DNA of 64,000 nucleotides from Umezawaea beigongshangensis (lineage in GTDB: Bacteria; Actinomycetota; Actinomycetes; Mycobacteriales; Pseudonocardiaceae), in the NCBI RefSeq assembly GCF_016464305.1, contig NZ_JAEIOJ010000001.1:248001-312000 (forward strand). The letters are read 5' to 3'. The position numbers and the translations under genes are program-made. The notes below the pieces were generated by a model. That model worked only from the letters and a program-made list of their open reading frames with translations, was not told where the DNA came from and searched no databases. Below are positions 28,071 through 37,545 of this stretch, one piece after another; position 1 is the first letter of the stretch; the number at the start of each line of letters is the position of its first letter.

Positions 28071-28477
28071 CGCTGAAACGGCTGTTTTCTTGATGCCTAC
28101 TGCGGCATATTTGCTGTTCAGAGGCCCTCTCGTAACACGGTTGCGTGGTGGGGGAAGAACGACGTCCGCACCGTCCCGAGTGAGCCTGACAGGCCCGAAC
28201 GTCACTCGGACGGAGTAGTAAAAACATGAAAAAACGGGCACGTGAGCGCCGTGGTGGGGGATCGTGGGACGACGCGGGCGGAGCGTCCGCCGAGCACGCC
28301 CGTGGAACGTGAAGACGAGAGCGTGTTCAATCGAGGGGTGGGCACTTCGCCCCGGTTTGACACACTGGGTGACACGCTCGCCTCCTCCGGCGTCGACCGG
28401 GGCGCGGCGGGTCCGCGAGCGCTGCGCCGCCGATGCGAGCGCCGCCCGCGCGGTCGCCGAGAACACCAGGAGGTCGA
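28071..28477. other. Divergent control region between mraZ and moxR
   Basis: Beyond the mraZ promoter this ~400-nt stretch contains two AT-richer patches (about 28078-28110 and 28212-28236), unusual for this genome and typical of regulatory DNA. No gene is supported; frames crossing it lack ribosome sites. A moxR promoter is expected here but I cannot place it with confidence. Confidence 0.5.
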
Positions 28478-29614
28478 GTGACGCCGAGTACCCAGCCAGC
28501 CGCGCTGCCCGACCAGACCCACGGCGCGGGCCGCGCCCCCGAGCCCCAGCGCGCGGACGACTCGCTGGCCGAGCTGCACTCGGTCGCCGGGCGCATCGCC
28601 GCCAACGTGGAGCGCGTCCTCGTCGGCAAGCCGGAGGTCGTGCGGATCGCGCTCGTCACCCTGCTGGCCGAGGGACACCTGCTGGTCGAGGACGTGCCCG
28701 GTGTCGGCAAGACGTCGCTGGCCAAGGCGCTGGCCCGCTCCATCGACTGCACGGTGAGCCGCCTTCAGTTCACCCCGGACCTGCTGCCCAGCGACATCAC
28801 CGGCGTGTCGATCTACAACCGGCAGGACAACGACTTCGAGTTCCGCCCCGGCCCGGTGTTCGCGAACATCGTGATCGGCGACGAGATCAACCGCGCCTCC
28901 CCCAAGACGCAGTCCGCGCTCCTGGAGTGCATGGAGGAGCACCAGGTCACCGTCGACGGCAACACCTACCCGCTCGGTTCGCCGTTCATGGTCGTCGCCA
29001 CCCAGAACCCGGTGGAGATGGAGGGCACCTACGCGCTGCCCGAGGCGCAGCGCGACCGCTTCACCGCCCGCGTGTCCATCGGCTACCCCGACCCGCAGGC
29101 CGAGCTGGCGATGGTCGACGAGCACGCGGGCACCAACCCGCTCGACGACCTGCGGCCGGTCTCCGACGCGGCGCAGGTGCTGCGGCTCGTGCAGGCCGTG
29201 CGCCGGGTGCACCTGTCTCCCGAGGTGCGTCGCTACGCCGTCGAGCTGGTCAGCGCCACGCGGCGCCTGCCGGAGCTGCGGCTCGGCGCGTCGCCCCGGT
29301 CGACGCTGCACCTCGTGCGCGCCGCACGGGCCCAGGCCGCCCTGGCCGGACGCGACTTCGTCGTGCCGGACGACGTGCACGCCATCGCCGTGCCGGTGCT
29401 CGCCCACCGCCTCGTGCTCAGCGCGGAGGCCCAGGCCGCGCGCCGCACGGCCGCCGACCTGGTGCGGGCGCTGCTCCAGCGCGTGCCGGTCCCGCAGCCG
29501 ACGGCGGACCCGACCGGCCAGCGCGCGCCGCACAACGGTCAGCAGCCGGTGCCGCAGCCGAACGGCCAGCACCCCGTCAACCAGCAGTACCGCACCAACG
29601 GGACGAACCGCTGA
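28478..29614 (+). CDS. MoxR family AAA+ ATPase
   Basis: 378 residues. After a ~35-residue lead, LVEDVPGVGKTSLAKALARS is the Walker A, and NIVIGDEINRASPKTQSALL followed by ECMEEHQVTVDG is the Walker B/MoxR signature; VVATQNPVEMEGTYALPEAQ is sensor 1. MoxR proteins act as chaperone-like ATPases for a partner, usually the DUF58 and transglutaminase proteins encoded next to them, as here. GTG 28478 is preceded by AGGAGG. The C-terminal ~40 residues are a Pro/Gln/Asn-rich tail. It is divergent from mraZ. Confidence 0.93.
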   Translation: MTPSTQPAALPDQTHGAGRAPEPQRADDSLAELHSVAGRIAANVERVLVGKPEVVRIALVTLLAEGHLLVEDVPGVGKTSLAKALARSIDCTVSRLQFTPDLLPSDITGVSIYNRQDNDFEFRPGPVFANIVIGDEINRASPKTQSALLECMEEHQVTVDGNTYPLGSPFMVVATQNPVEMEGTYALPEAQRDRFTARVSIGYPDPQAELAMVDEHAGTNPLDDLRPVSDAAQVLRLVQAVRRVHLSPEVRRYAVELVSATRRLPELRLGASPRSTLHLVRAARAQAALAGRDFVVPDDVHAIAVPVLAHRLVLSAEAQAARRTAADLVRALLQRVPVPQPTADPTGQRAPHNGQQPVPQPNGQHPVNQQYRTNGTNR

Positions 29615-29615
29615 C

Positions 29616-30893
29616 ATGCGCACAGCCCTGTCCGGCCTGACCACCAGGGGGCGGTGCCTGCTGGCGGCCGGGTTCGCCGCCGGGCTGTGCGCCCTCGTGC
29701 TGAACGAGCGCGACCTGCTGCGGGTGGCGGCGTTCGTCGTCGCCCTGCCCCTGCTCGCCGCGCTGCTCGCCACGCGCGCCAGGGTGGGACTGCACGCCGC
29801 GCGCTTCCTGCACCCCGGCCGGGTGCCCGTGGGCGCGGCGGCCGAGGTGCGCCTCGACCTGCACAGCACGGGGCGGCTGCCCACCGGCGGTCTGCTGCTG
29901 GAGGACGGCGTGCCCCACTCGCTGGGCAGCCGTCCGCGCTTCGTCGTGGAACGGCTGCCCCGCACGAGCACCACGGCGCTGCGCTACCCGCTCAAGCCCG
30001 TCCTGCGCGGCGTCCAGCAGGTGGGCCCCCTGATGGCGAGGATCACCGACCCGTTCGGGCTCGCCGAGTTCGACCGCGAGCTGGCCGGGCGCAGCCGCCT
30101 CGTCGTCGTGCCGCGGGTGGTGCCGCTGTCCGGCCTGCCCAGCGGCTCGGGCATGGGCGCGGGCGACGACGGCTCGATCCGGCTGCGCGCCGGGCAGGGC
30201 GAGGACGACGCCGTGGTGCGGCAGTACCGGCACGGCGACGACCTGCGCAAGGTGCACTGGCGCTCCACGGCGCGGCGCGACGAGCTGATGGTGCGCGTCG
30301 AGGAGCGGCCGTGGCGCGGCGGCACGACCGTGCTGCTCGACCGCAGGCAGAGCGCGCACCGGGGCAGCGGACCGACGTCCAGCCTGGAGTACGCGGTCTC
30401 CCTGGCCGCCAGCGCGTGCCTGCACCTGCACCGCTTCGGCCACCAGGTCCGCCTGGTCGCCGAGGACGGCGCGGTGCTCGCCGGCGGGAGCGCCGACGGC
30501 GGCCACAGCGACACCGTGGTGCTCGACGCGCTGGCCGCGCTGACCCCGTCGCACCGCCGCGAGCTCGCCGGGGGCACCGACCCCGGCGCCGGGCAGGAGG
30601 TCGTGGCCGTGCTCGGCGGCTCCTCGGCCGAGGACGCCGCCGAGCTGGTCCGGTTCCGGCCGCGCGGGATGCGCAGCCTGGCCGTGCTGCTCGACGTGCG
30701 CGCCTGGGCCGGTGGCACGGCCGAGTCGCAGGGCGACCGGGCGCCGGACCCCGCTGACGCGCGGCGGCTGCTGACCGCGGCGGGCTGGGGCGTGGTCGTG
30801 GCCACGCCCTCGACCCCGATGAACCAGATCTGGCAGGAGCTCTGCCACAGCGCCGGCAACCGCGGGCCCGTGGTGCGCACGGAGGTGGGCTGA
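29616..30893 (+). CDS. DUF58 domain-containing protein
   Basis: 425 residues. Two N-terminal membrane segments (about 13-55) are followed by a cytoplasmic region with the DUF58 core RQYRHGDDLRKVHWRSTARR then DELMVRVEE (about 205-230) and a vWA-like fold afterwards. DUF58 proteins are the usual middle member of MoxR-DUF58-transglutaminase operons; the joint function is thought to concern envelope or complex assembly but is not established. ATG 29616 lies 1 nt past the moxR stop. Confidence 0.9.
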   Translation: MRTALSGLTTRGRCLLAAGFAAGLCALVLNERDLLRVAAFVVALPLLAALLATRARVGLHAARFLHPGRVPVGAAAEVRLDLHSTGRLPTGGLLLEDGVPHSLGSRPRFVVERLPRTSTTALRYPLKPVLRGVQQVGPLMARITDPFGLAEFDRELAGRSRLVVVPRVVPLSGLPSGSGMGAGDDGSIRLRAGQGEDDAVVRQYRHGDDLRKVHWRSTARRDELMVRVEERPWRGGTTVLLDRRQSAHRGSGPTSSLEYAVSLAASACLHLHRFGHQVRLVAEDGAVLAGGSADGGHSDTVVLDALAALTPSHRRELAGGTDPGAGQEVVAVLGGSSAEDAAELVRFRPRGMRSLAVLLDVRAWAGGTAESQGDRAPDPADARRLLTAAGWGVVVATPSTPMNQIWQELCHSAGNRGPVVRTEVG

Positions 30894-30896
30894 CCG

Positions 30897-33329
30897 GTGA
30901 CCGCGAGACCTCCCGCTCCTCCGCGCGACAGCGCCTGGTCCGGTTCCCCGACACCGTGGGTCGCCGCCCTGGCGGTGGTGTGCTCGGCGACGGCGCTGTC
31001 CGGGGTGATCTCCGGGCTCGTGTGGCTGGTGCACGTGACGGTCGCGGTGGCGGTGATCACCGCCACCGGCGTCGGCGTGCGCGCGACCCGGCTCCCCCTG
31101 TTCGTCGTGCCGATCGCGCAGCTCCTCGCGCTGGCGTGCCTGCTGGTCACGATCTTCACCAGGAGCGGCGTCCTGCTGGTCCTGCCCGGCCCGCGGGCGG
31201 TGGACGACCTGCTCGCGCTGCTGGGCGACTCGATCACCGAGGTGCAGTCGGGCGTGCCCCCGGTCGCGAGCACCCCGGCGATGACGTGCCTGATCCTCGT
31301 CGCGATCGGCCTGGTCGCCGTCCTGGTCGACAACCTCGCCGTGAGCACGGCCGCGCCCGCCGCGTCCGGCCTGGTGCTGCTGTGCGTGTTCGCGGTGCCC
31401 GCCTCGCTGGCCGAGGAGATGCTGCCGGTCTGGACGTTCGTGCTCGGCGCGGCGGCGTTCGCGCTGCTGCTGGCCGTGGACGGGCAGCACCGGCACCGGG
31501 CGTGGCGCGGCCGGGGCGGCGGCGTGTCCACCGGTTCCGGCCCGGCGGCGACCTCCGTCGCGGCCGTGGCCGTGGTGATCGCGCTGCTCGCGGGCGCGAG
31601 CCTGACCTTCGTCGGCACGGTCGGGCGGCTGCCCGGCGCCGACAACGGCATCGGGGTGGGCAACGGCGGCATGGGCATCAAGCCGATGACCAAGCTGCGC
31701 GGCCTCCTCGACCAGGGCGAGAACGCGGAGCTGTTCCACGTGCGGGGTCTGGAGGACCCCACGTACATGCGGGTCAGCACGCTGCGCGAGTACGTGCCCG
31801 GCGAGGGCTGGATCGTCGGCCCGCTGTCGGCCGACAGCGTTCCCGCCGGTGGTGACCTGCCGCTCCAGGCCGGTGACCCCGGCGGTGGTGAGGTCACCCG
31901 CGTCGACATCGACCCGATCGGCTGGCTGGACAACTGGCTGCCCACCTACGGGCGGCCCCGGCGGGCCGAGAACCTCGACGAGAACTGGCGGTTCGACCCG
32001 TCGCGCGGCGTGGTCTTCAGCGAGCGCGCCCGCAGGGCCGAGGCGTTCAGCATCGAGACGGTGCTGGAGCAGCCCAGCGCCGACGAGCTGCGCGCCGCCA
32101 ACGGCACGGCCGACGTGGAGCGCGGGTACTCCGAGGTCGACGGCGTGGACGACCGGATCGTCGAGCTGGCCAGGAACCTCACCCGCGACGCGGGCAACCA
32201 GTTCGACCGGGCCGCGGCGCTGAGCGACTTCTTCACCGACCCGGTCAACGGCTTCACCTACAGCACCGAGACGAGCGCCCCGGTCACCTCGGACGCGCTG
32301 ACGGACTTCGTCCTCGACGGCAGGACCGGCTTCTGCGAGCAGTACGCCTCCGCGATGGCCGTGATGGCCCGCGTGGTCGGCCTGCCCTCGCGGGTCGCGG
32401 TGGGCTTCACCTCCGGGTACCCCTCGGCGGACTACCGGACGATCACCAACCAGGACGCCCACGCGTGGGTCGAGGTCCACTTCCCCGGCCACGGCTGGAC
32501 CGTGTTCGACCCGACGCCCCTGGGCGACGGGCGCGGTGTGACCCCGCCGTACATGCGGACCGGCCCGGTGGAGGAGGACGAGGCGCCGACCGGCTCCAGC
32601 GCCCCGACGACGACCGCAGCGCCCGGCGGGGGCAGCTCCGCCGCCCCGACCACGTCGGCGCGGGCGCAGGACGCGCCGCGGGCCGAGCAGGACGAGGGCG
32701 TGCCGCCGGTTCACGTGTGGGTGCTGGCGGTGACCGGCGCGCTGGCGCTGATCGGCACCGTGCTGCTCCTGCTCGCGTCCCGCTCCGGCGCGTCCTCGCC
32801 GCTGCGGCGGCGCTGGGTCCGGCCGCTGCTCACCGGCGTCGTGGCGGTGCTGTGGATCGTGTTCGCGGCGAGCCTCGTGGGCCTGGTGTCGTGGTGGCTG
32901 GCCGTACCGCTGGTGCTCCTGGTGCTGGCCGCCGCCCCGGCCGCCCTGCGGACGCTGCGGCGGCGCGAGCGGCTGCACGCCGTGGCCGCGCTGGGGCCGA
33001 CGGCGGCGGACGCGGCGTGGCAGGAGCTGGTGGCGGAGTCCGTGGACCGCGGCACCCGGATCGCCAGGACCGAGACGGTGCGCTCGGCGGCGCGGCGGCT
33101 GGTCCGCGAGCACAACCTGGACGAGCGGGGCCGCGACGGCCTGCGGTCGGTCGTGGGCGCGGTGGAGCAGTCCTGGTACAGCGCTCGCCCCGGCACCGAC
33201 CCGGCGCTGCCGGCCGCGGTGGACGAGGTGCGGCAGAGCATGGCGCGCAACGCGCCGCTGGCGCTGCGGGCGAAGGTGCTGCCCCGGTCGGTGCTCCAGC
33301 CCGCAGAACCCGAACGGTTCTCGGACTGA
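30897..33329 (+). CDS. Membrane transglutaminase-like (TgpA-type) protein
   Basis: 810 residues. Five or six membrane helices fill the first ~210 residues. A large external part follows, holding a transglutaminase-like domain: the catalytic Cys lies in TGFCEQYASAMAVMARVVGL, the His in NQDAHAWVEVHFPGHGW and the Asp in VFDPTP. A Thr/Ala/Pro-rich spacer, two further membrane helices and a ~130-residue cytoplasmic tail complete it. Family members cross-link or cleave peptide bonds; the substrate is unknown. GTG 30897 is 3 nt past the DUF58 stop. The operon ends in a hairpin. Confidence 0.92.
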   Translation: MTARPPAPPRDSAWSGSPTPWVAALAVVCSATALSGVISGLVWLVHVTVAVAVITATGVGVRATRLPLFVVPIAQLLALACLLVTIFTRSGVLLVLPGPRAVDDLLALLGDSITEVQSGVPPVASTPAMTCLILVAIGLVAVLVDNLAVSTAAPAASGLVLLCVFAVPASLAEEMLPVWTFVLGAAAFALLLAVDGQHRHRAWRGRGGGVSTGSGPAATSVAAVAVVIALLAGASLTFVGTVGRLPGADNGIGVGNGGMGIKPMTKLRGLLDQGENAELFHVRGLEDPTYMRVSTLREYVPGEGWIVGPLSADSVPAGGDLPLQAGDPGGGEVTRVDIDPIGWLDNWLPTYGRPRRAENLDENWRFDPSRGVVFSERARRAEAFSIETVLEQPSADELRAANGTADVERGYSEVDGVDDRIVELARNLTRDAGNQFDRAAALSDFFTDPVNGFTYSTETSAPVTSDALTDFVLDGRTGFCEQYASAMAVMARVVGLPSRVAVGFTSGYPSADYRTITNQDAHAWVEVHFPGHGWTVFDPTPLGDGRGVTPPYMRTGPVEEDEAPTGSSAPTTTAAPGGGSSAAPTTSARAQDAPRAEQDEGVPPVHVWVLAVTGALALIGTVLLLLASRSGASSPLRRRWVRPLLTGVVAVLWIVFAASLVGLVSWWLAVPLVLLVLAAAPAALRTLRRRERLHAVAALGPTAADAAWQELVAESVDRGTRIARTETVRSAARRLVREHNLDERGRDGLRSVVGAVEQSWYSARPGTDPALPAAVDEVRQSMARNAPLALRAKVLPRSVLQPAEPERFSD

Positions 33330-33340
33330 CACCGCGCGAA

Positions 33341-33380
33341 CACGAACGGTCCGCCTGCGAGCAGGCGGACCGTGTTCGTG
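33341..33380. terminator. Terminator after the moxR operon
   Basis: The core stem 33347-33358 with 33361-33372 is perfect. CACGAA (33341-33346) pairs with TTCGTG (33375-33380) beyond a 2-nt bulge. It sits between convergent genes and may work for both. Confidence 0.75.
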
Positions 33381-33404
33381 TTCTCCCGTGGTGCCGGGCT
33401 GCTG

Positions 33405-33797
33405 CTACTCGTCCTCGAAGCGGCGGCGGAACCGCTCCTCCATGCGCTGGGAGAAGGAGCTCCGCGTTCGACCGGGCCGCCCGCCTCCCCCGTCCTCCGC
33501 AGGCTCCTCGGCCTGATCACCGCGACGCATCGTCGTCAGGGTGAGCAGAGCGCCGAGGAACATGAACAGGAAGCCGACGATGCTCACCACGGGAATCCCG
33601 GCGAGCTTCGGCAGCATCACACCAGTGACGAGCAGAGCGACACCCAGCACGAACAACGCGATGCCCTGGATGCGCCGCCTCCGGGACGGCCGGCGCAACT
33701 TGGCGCCGCGCACGGTGGATGCGAACTTCGGGTCCTCGGCGTAGAGCGCGCGCTCGATCTGGTCGAGCAGTCGCTGCTCGTGCTCGGAGAGTGGCAT
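33405..33797 (-). CDS. DUF3040 domain membrane protein
   Basis: 130 residues. It starts MPLSEHEQRLLDQIERALYA with EDPKFASTVRG after it, the hallmark of DUF3040, followed by two membrane helices (IALFVLGVALLVTGVMLP and VSIVGFLFMFLGALLTL) and a charged tail. The family is restricted to actinobacteria and often sits near dcw genes; no function is known. GGAGGAGG precedes ATG 33797. The upstream gap to 34086 holds a candidate -10 (TATCCT, minus strand 33891-33886). Confidence 0.9.
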   Translation of the reverse strand: MPLSEHEQRLLDQIERALYAEDPKFASTVRGAKLRRPSRRRRIQGIALFVLGVALLVTGVMLPKLAGIPVVSIVGFLFMFLGALLTLTTMRRGDQAEEPAEDGGGGRPGRTRSSFSQRMEERFRRRFEDE

Positions 33798-34086
33798 GGC
33801 TCCTCCTCCGGCACAGTCGCGGGCGCCGGGTGTTCACGGTTGCCGCCGGTCCCGGCGGATGTCCCACCCAGGGGGCATCACAACCAGGATACGATCCGCG
33901 CGGCTCGGCGACTACCCGGTCCGCCCTGTGAAGCGGTTGGTTCTGTCACCATCATCCTCATGGGGCAGCCGTCAGGCCACCGTGAGGTCCCGCGAACACC
34001 GTGTGCAACCTCCCCCGACGCGGGCCGGCGCGCTCGCGCCCCCGATGACGCGAGCGGACCGGCCAGGTGGTCCGCGGTGGAGACGA

Positions 34087-34452
34087 TCAGAGGCGCACCA
34101 GCTTGTTCCTGCGCGCCGCCGGTCCGAGTTCGGCGGAGGAGGCGCGCTCCGGCATCCCGGCGATGTCGGCGTCCTCGTCGTCGAAGACGCTCTCGGCCCG
34201 CTGGAGCAGGTGGCGGCGCGCTGTTCGGACGTCGCGCCAGGAGTCCGCGACCGCCACGAGGCTCGCGGACAGCACGAGCGCCGTGGCCACCGCGAGCACT
34301 CCTCCGATCCGGAGCTGGGTCACCACGGCGATCGTGGCCCAGGCCTGCACGGTCGTGAAGACGATCGTCACGGCGACCCGCTCCGTGTAGCGGCGCTGCG
34401 CGCGGACGAGTTCGGAGCGGCTGTCGCTGTACCGGGTTCGGCGGTTGGTCAT
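34087..34452 (-). CDS. Small membrane protein of unknown function
   Basis: 121 residues. An N-terminal basic, helical segment (SRSELVRAQRRYTERVAVT) leads into two membrane helices (IVFTTVQAWATIAVVTQL and VLAVATALVLSASLVAVA), then a cytoplasmic tail with HLLQRAESVFDDEDADIAG. GAGGAG precedes ATG 34452. I do not recognise the family. It is transcribed with DUF3040 on the same strand, but a 289-nt gap lies between them. Confidence 0.7.
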   Translation of the reverse strand: MTNRRTRYSDSRSELVRAQRRYTERVAVTIVFTTVQAWATIAVVTQLRIGGVLAVATALVLSASLVAVADSWRDVRTARRHLLQRAESVFDDEDADIAGMPERASSAELGPAARRNKLVRL

Positions 34453-34626
34453 GTCGGGTGACTCCTCGGCTGCTCAGCGGCGACCGCCCCGCTCGCACGA
34501 GGGAATCGCCCGGACCTGGAAGGGACGCGGTTCAGGTCTACCGAGACGCGCGGCGCGGGTCTGCGTCACCTGACGCAGAACCGGAAACCGCGCGCGACGT
34601 TCATCCGTACGCCCGGTCCTGGCAGG

Positions 34627-35322
34627 TCACGAGCCCGCGAGCACCCGCAGGCGGTCGGGGCGCAGGACGGTGATCCGCCGGCGGCCGGTCCGCACGACGC
34701 CCTGCTCCCGCAGATCGCGCAGCACCCGCACCAGCGACTCCCGCGACGTGCCGGCGATGCCGGCCAGTTCCTCCTGGCTCAGCGCGATCGTGGCGATCAG
34801 GTCGCCGGAGGACCCCGTGCCGCGCGGGGAGGCCACGTCGACCAGCGCCGCGGCGACGCGCTGCGTGGCGGTGCCGCTGATCCGCTGCCGCTGCCGGTCC
34901 AGCTCGCGCTGGCGCGAGATCACCACGTGCAGGACGGCCCACGCGACGTGGGGGTGCTCCCGGCACAGCGCGGCGAACGCCGACGCGGGCAGCACCAGCG
35001 CGCCCACCTCGTCCACGGCGTGCAGCGTCGCCATCCTGGGCCCGCCGTCGACCGCGGACAGCTCGCCGAGGATCTCCCCCGGCCCGCGCACGGCGAGCAC
35101 GGTGCTGCGGCCGGCCGAGGAAGCGCTGGTGACCACGATCCGTCCCCGGTGCACGACGAACACCCGCTGGGAGAACTCCCCCTCGGTGCAGATGACCGCC
35201 CCGGCCCGGTAGGCCCGCAGGACGCCCTGCCGCAGCAGCGCGGCGCGGTCCGCGGGCCCGAGCAGGCCCCAGAACGTGTCCGGCTCCACCGCGTGCGGCT
35301 CCCGCTGTTCGTCCACGACCAC
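34627..35322 (-). CDS. Crp/Fnr family transcriptional regulator
   Basis: 231 residues. The cyclic-nucleotide-binding fold is visible at about 25-140 (GAVICTEGEFSQRVFVVHRG, GPGEILGELSAVDGGPRMAT). The long dimerisation helix and a winged helix-turn-helix follow (IALSQEELAGIAGTSRESLV then RVLRDLREQGVV). The GELSAVDGGPR loop resembles a phosphate-binding cassette, so a cyclic nucleotide ligand is possible. GTG 35322 is preferred (GTG 35316 is the alternative) because GAGGAG lies upstream and the frame above it overlaps the end of dinB. Confidence 0.88.
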   Translation of the reverse strand: MVVDEQREPHAVEPDTFWGLLGPADRAALLRQGVLRAYRAGAVICTEGEFSQRVFVVHRGRIVVTSASSAGRSTVLAVRGPGEILGELSAVDGGPRMATLHAVDEVGALVLPASAFAALCREHPHVAWAVLHVVISRQRELDRQRQRISGTATQRVAAALVDVASPRGTGSSGDLIATIALSQEELAGIAGTSRESLVRVLRDLREQGVVRTGRRRITVLRPDRLRVLAGS

Positions 35323-35402
35323 CGCCCCGGGGAGCTCCTCGTCCCAGGTTGCCCTGCCGCGGGCGAAACCGCAGTGCTCCGGACGGGGGGTGGATGCCGC
35401 CG

Positions 35403-36686
35403 TCAGGGGTGATCTGGTCGCGGTGCGGGTTCGCCCGAGCGCTCCGGGGCGGCGGACAGCAGCGACGCGGGTCGCACCGCCGCCGAACCGAACTTCGAGC
35501 GCGCCTGGTCCGCCGCCTGCTCCGCCTCGCGCCACCCGCGCTCGGGAGCGTCGAACATCAGCTGCTCACCGGTGTCGTCACCGGCCACGAGCTGCTCGAC
35601 GCGCACGCCGATCAGCCGCACCGCGCCGGGCGGCACGTGCTCGTCGAGCAGGGTGCACGCCGTGCCGAAGACCTCGCGGGTCACGTCCGTCGCGACGGGC
35701 AGCGTGCGGGAGCGGGTGATCGTCGTGAAGTCGGCGAAGCGCACCTTGATCGACACCGTGCGCCCGCGCAGCCCCCTGGCCCGCAGCGTCCCGGCCGACC
35801 GCTCGGACAGCCGCAGCAGCTCGCGCCGCAGCACGCCCCGGTCGTGGTGGTCGGTCTCGAACGTCTCCTCCGCGCCGACGGACTTCTCCCGCGACTCCGG
35901 CTCCACCCGCCGGTCGTCGCGCCCGCGGGACAGCGCGTGCAGGTGCTCGGCCTGCGCGACGCCGAGCACCCGGCGCAGTCGCGGCAGCGGGGTCGCGGCG
36001 ATGTCGGCGACCGTGTCCAGGCCGATCCGTTCGAGCTGCTCGGCGGTGCGCTTGCCGACGCCCCAGAGCGCGGACACCGGCAGCGGGTGCAGGAACGCCG
36101 TGACCTCGGCGCGCGGGACGACCATCATGCCGTCGGGCTTGCACATGCCGGACGCGAGCTTCGCGAGGAACTTCGTCGGACCGACGCCCACGGAGCAGGT
36201 GATGCCGTGCTCGGCCTCGACGCGGGCGCGGATCTGCGCGCCGATCGCGGCCGGTGTGGTGCGCAGCCGGCGCAGCGACCCGCTCACGTCGACGAACGCC
36301 TCGTCCAGGCTCAGCGGCTCCACCAGCGGCGAGATGTCGCGGAAGATCTCCATGACCCCGCGGGAGATCTCCTGGTAGAGCCCGAACGAGGGCGGCAGGA
36401 ACACGGCGTGCGGCGCGAGTCTGCGGGCGTGGGCGGTCGGCATCGCCGAGCGCACCCCGAACGTGCGGGCGAGGTAGTTGGCCGAGCAGACGACGCCGCG
36501 GTGGCCGACGCCGCCCACGACCACCGGGACCTCCCGCAGCTCCGGCCGCTCGCGGATCTCCACCGACGCGTAGAAGGCGTCCATGTCGACGTGCAGCACC
36601 GGACAGCCGGTGTCGTCCGGCCACCGGCCGTCGACCGCGCGGAACCGGTCGGCGAGCCCGCGCGGCAGCCCGGCACTGCGTCCCAC
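35403..36686 (-). CDS. dinB: DNA polymerase IV (Y-family)
   Basis: 427 residues. The Y-family catalytic motifs are intact: VLHVDMDAFYASVEI (about residue 33) and EPLSLDEAFVDVSGSL (about residue 125). CSVGVGPTKFLAKLASGMCK and LWGVGKRTAEQLERIGL form the thumb/HhH part, and the little-finger domain follows. It copies damaged DNA with low fidelity. GTG 36686 is preceded by a G-rich stretch; a TAGACT box lies about 35 nt upstream. No recognisable C-terminal beta-clamp peptide was identified by eye. Confidence 0.95.
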   Translation of the reverse strand: MGRSAGLPRGLADRFRAVDGRWPDDTGCPVLHVDMDAFYASVEIRERPELREVPVVVGGVGHRGVVCSANYLARTFGVRSAMPTAHARRLAPHAVFLPPSFGLYQEISRGVMEIFRDISPLVEPLSLDEAFVDVSGSLRRLRTTPAAIGAQIRARVEAEHGITCSVGVGPTKFLAKLASGMCKPDGMMVVPRAEVTAFLHPLPVSALWGVGKRTAEQLERIGLDTVADIAATPLPRLRRVLGVAQAEHLHALSRGRDDRRVEPESREKSVGAEETFETDHHDRGVLRRELLRLSERSAGTLRARGLRGRTVSIKVRFADFTTITRSRTLPVATDVTREVFGTACTLLDEHVPPGAVRLIGVRVEQLVAGDDTGEQLMFDAPERGWREAEQAADQARSKFGSAAVRPASLLSAAPERSGEPAPRPDHP

Positions 36687-36765
36687 GAGCCACCCCCCAC
36701 CCCGAACTGGTGTTCGACGCGGCGAGTCTAGCCAGCGGCACCGACGGTGTCCGCGAGGCGGAGCA

Positions 36766-37545
36766 TCACGACCGGGAGCCGCCGGGACCGAGCACGGTCC
36801 GCAGCTTGGCCAGCGCGCGGTGCTGGGCGACCCGCACCGCTCCCGGCGTCGACCCGACCGCGGCGGCCGTCTCCTCGGCGGAGAGCCCCACGACGACCCG
36901 CAGCACGACGATCTCCCGCTGCTTGTCCGGCAGCACCCGCAGCAGCTTGGCCATCTGCTCGGACAGCTCGCCCTGCACGGCGCGCTGCTCGGGACCCGCG
37001 TCGACCTCGGGCCCGTCGGGCACCTCGGCCACCGGCTCGGAGCGGTTGCGCGCGGCCGAGCGGTGCGCGTCGGCGACCTTGTGCGCCGCGATGCCGTAGA
37101 CGAACGCGAGGAACGGCCGTCCCTGGTCGCGGTAGCTCGGCAGCGCCGTCAGCACCGCCAGGCACACCTCCTGGGCGACGTCGTCCGCCGAGGCGAACGA
37201 CCGCTCCTGGCTGCCGACCCGCGCGCGGCAGTAGCGCACCACGAGCGGCCGGATCGAGCCCAGCAGCCGTTCGACCGCGGCGCGGTCCCCCGCGGCGGCG
37301 GCCACGATCTGCGCGTCGGCGTCGGCCCGCGCGGACAGCACGGGCAGCGGCGGCGCGTCCACGGTGGGCTCCTCCGGCTCGGCCGCGGGCGGAGTCGCCC
37401 CCGCGACCAGCGCGGCCAGCGCGGGCCCGTCGGCGCGGCCGGCGAGACTCACCACGGCCTCCTCCCCCAGCGAGGACCCCTCCACGGTCGTCGCCGCGTC
37501 GGCGATCCTGCGGTGCCGCTCCGGTGACACGTCGATCGACGCCAT
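36766..37545 (-). CDS. shbA: RNA polymerase sigma factor, SigD/ShbA type
   Basis: 259 residues. A ~90-residue variable N-terminus precedes region 2 (IRPLVVRYCRARVG, SADDVAQEVCLAVLTALPSY, PFLAFVYGIAAHKVADAHRS) and region 4 (LPDKQREIVVLRVVVGLSAE then ETAAAVGSTPGAVRVAQHRA). These segments match mycobacterial SigD and streptomycete ShbA closely; ShbA drives transcription of the principal sigma gene in Streptomyces. ATG 37545 shares a base with the stop of the upstream sigma gene (TGATG) and has GGAGGGGGAG before it. Confidence 0.9.
   Translation of the reverse strand: MASIDVSPERHRRIADAATTVEGSSLGEEAVVSLAGRADGPALAALVAGATPPAAEPEEPTVDAPPLPVLSARADADAQIVAAAAGDRAAVERLLGSIRPLVVRYCRARVGSQERSFASADDVAQEVCLAVLTALPSYRDQGRPFLAFVYGIAAHKVADAHRSAARNRSEPVAEVPDGPEVDAGPEQRAVQGELSEQMAKLLRVLPDKQREIVVLRVVVGLSAEETAAAVGSTPGAVRVAQHRALAKLRTVLGPGGSRS

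Noticed and set aside
28357-28362. TTGACA upstream of moxR as a promoter
   Set aside because: No TANNNT lies 16-18 nt downstream, so it is not supported as a -35.
29577-33332. 1251-codon minus-strand frame opposite the DUF58 and transglutaminase genes
   Set aside because: It spans two well-supported genes on the other strand and has shadow composition.
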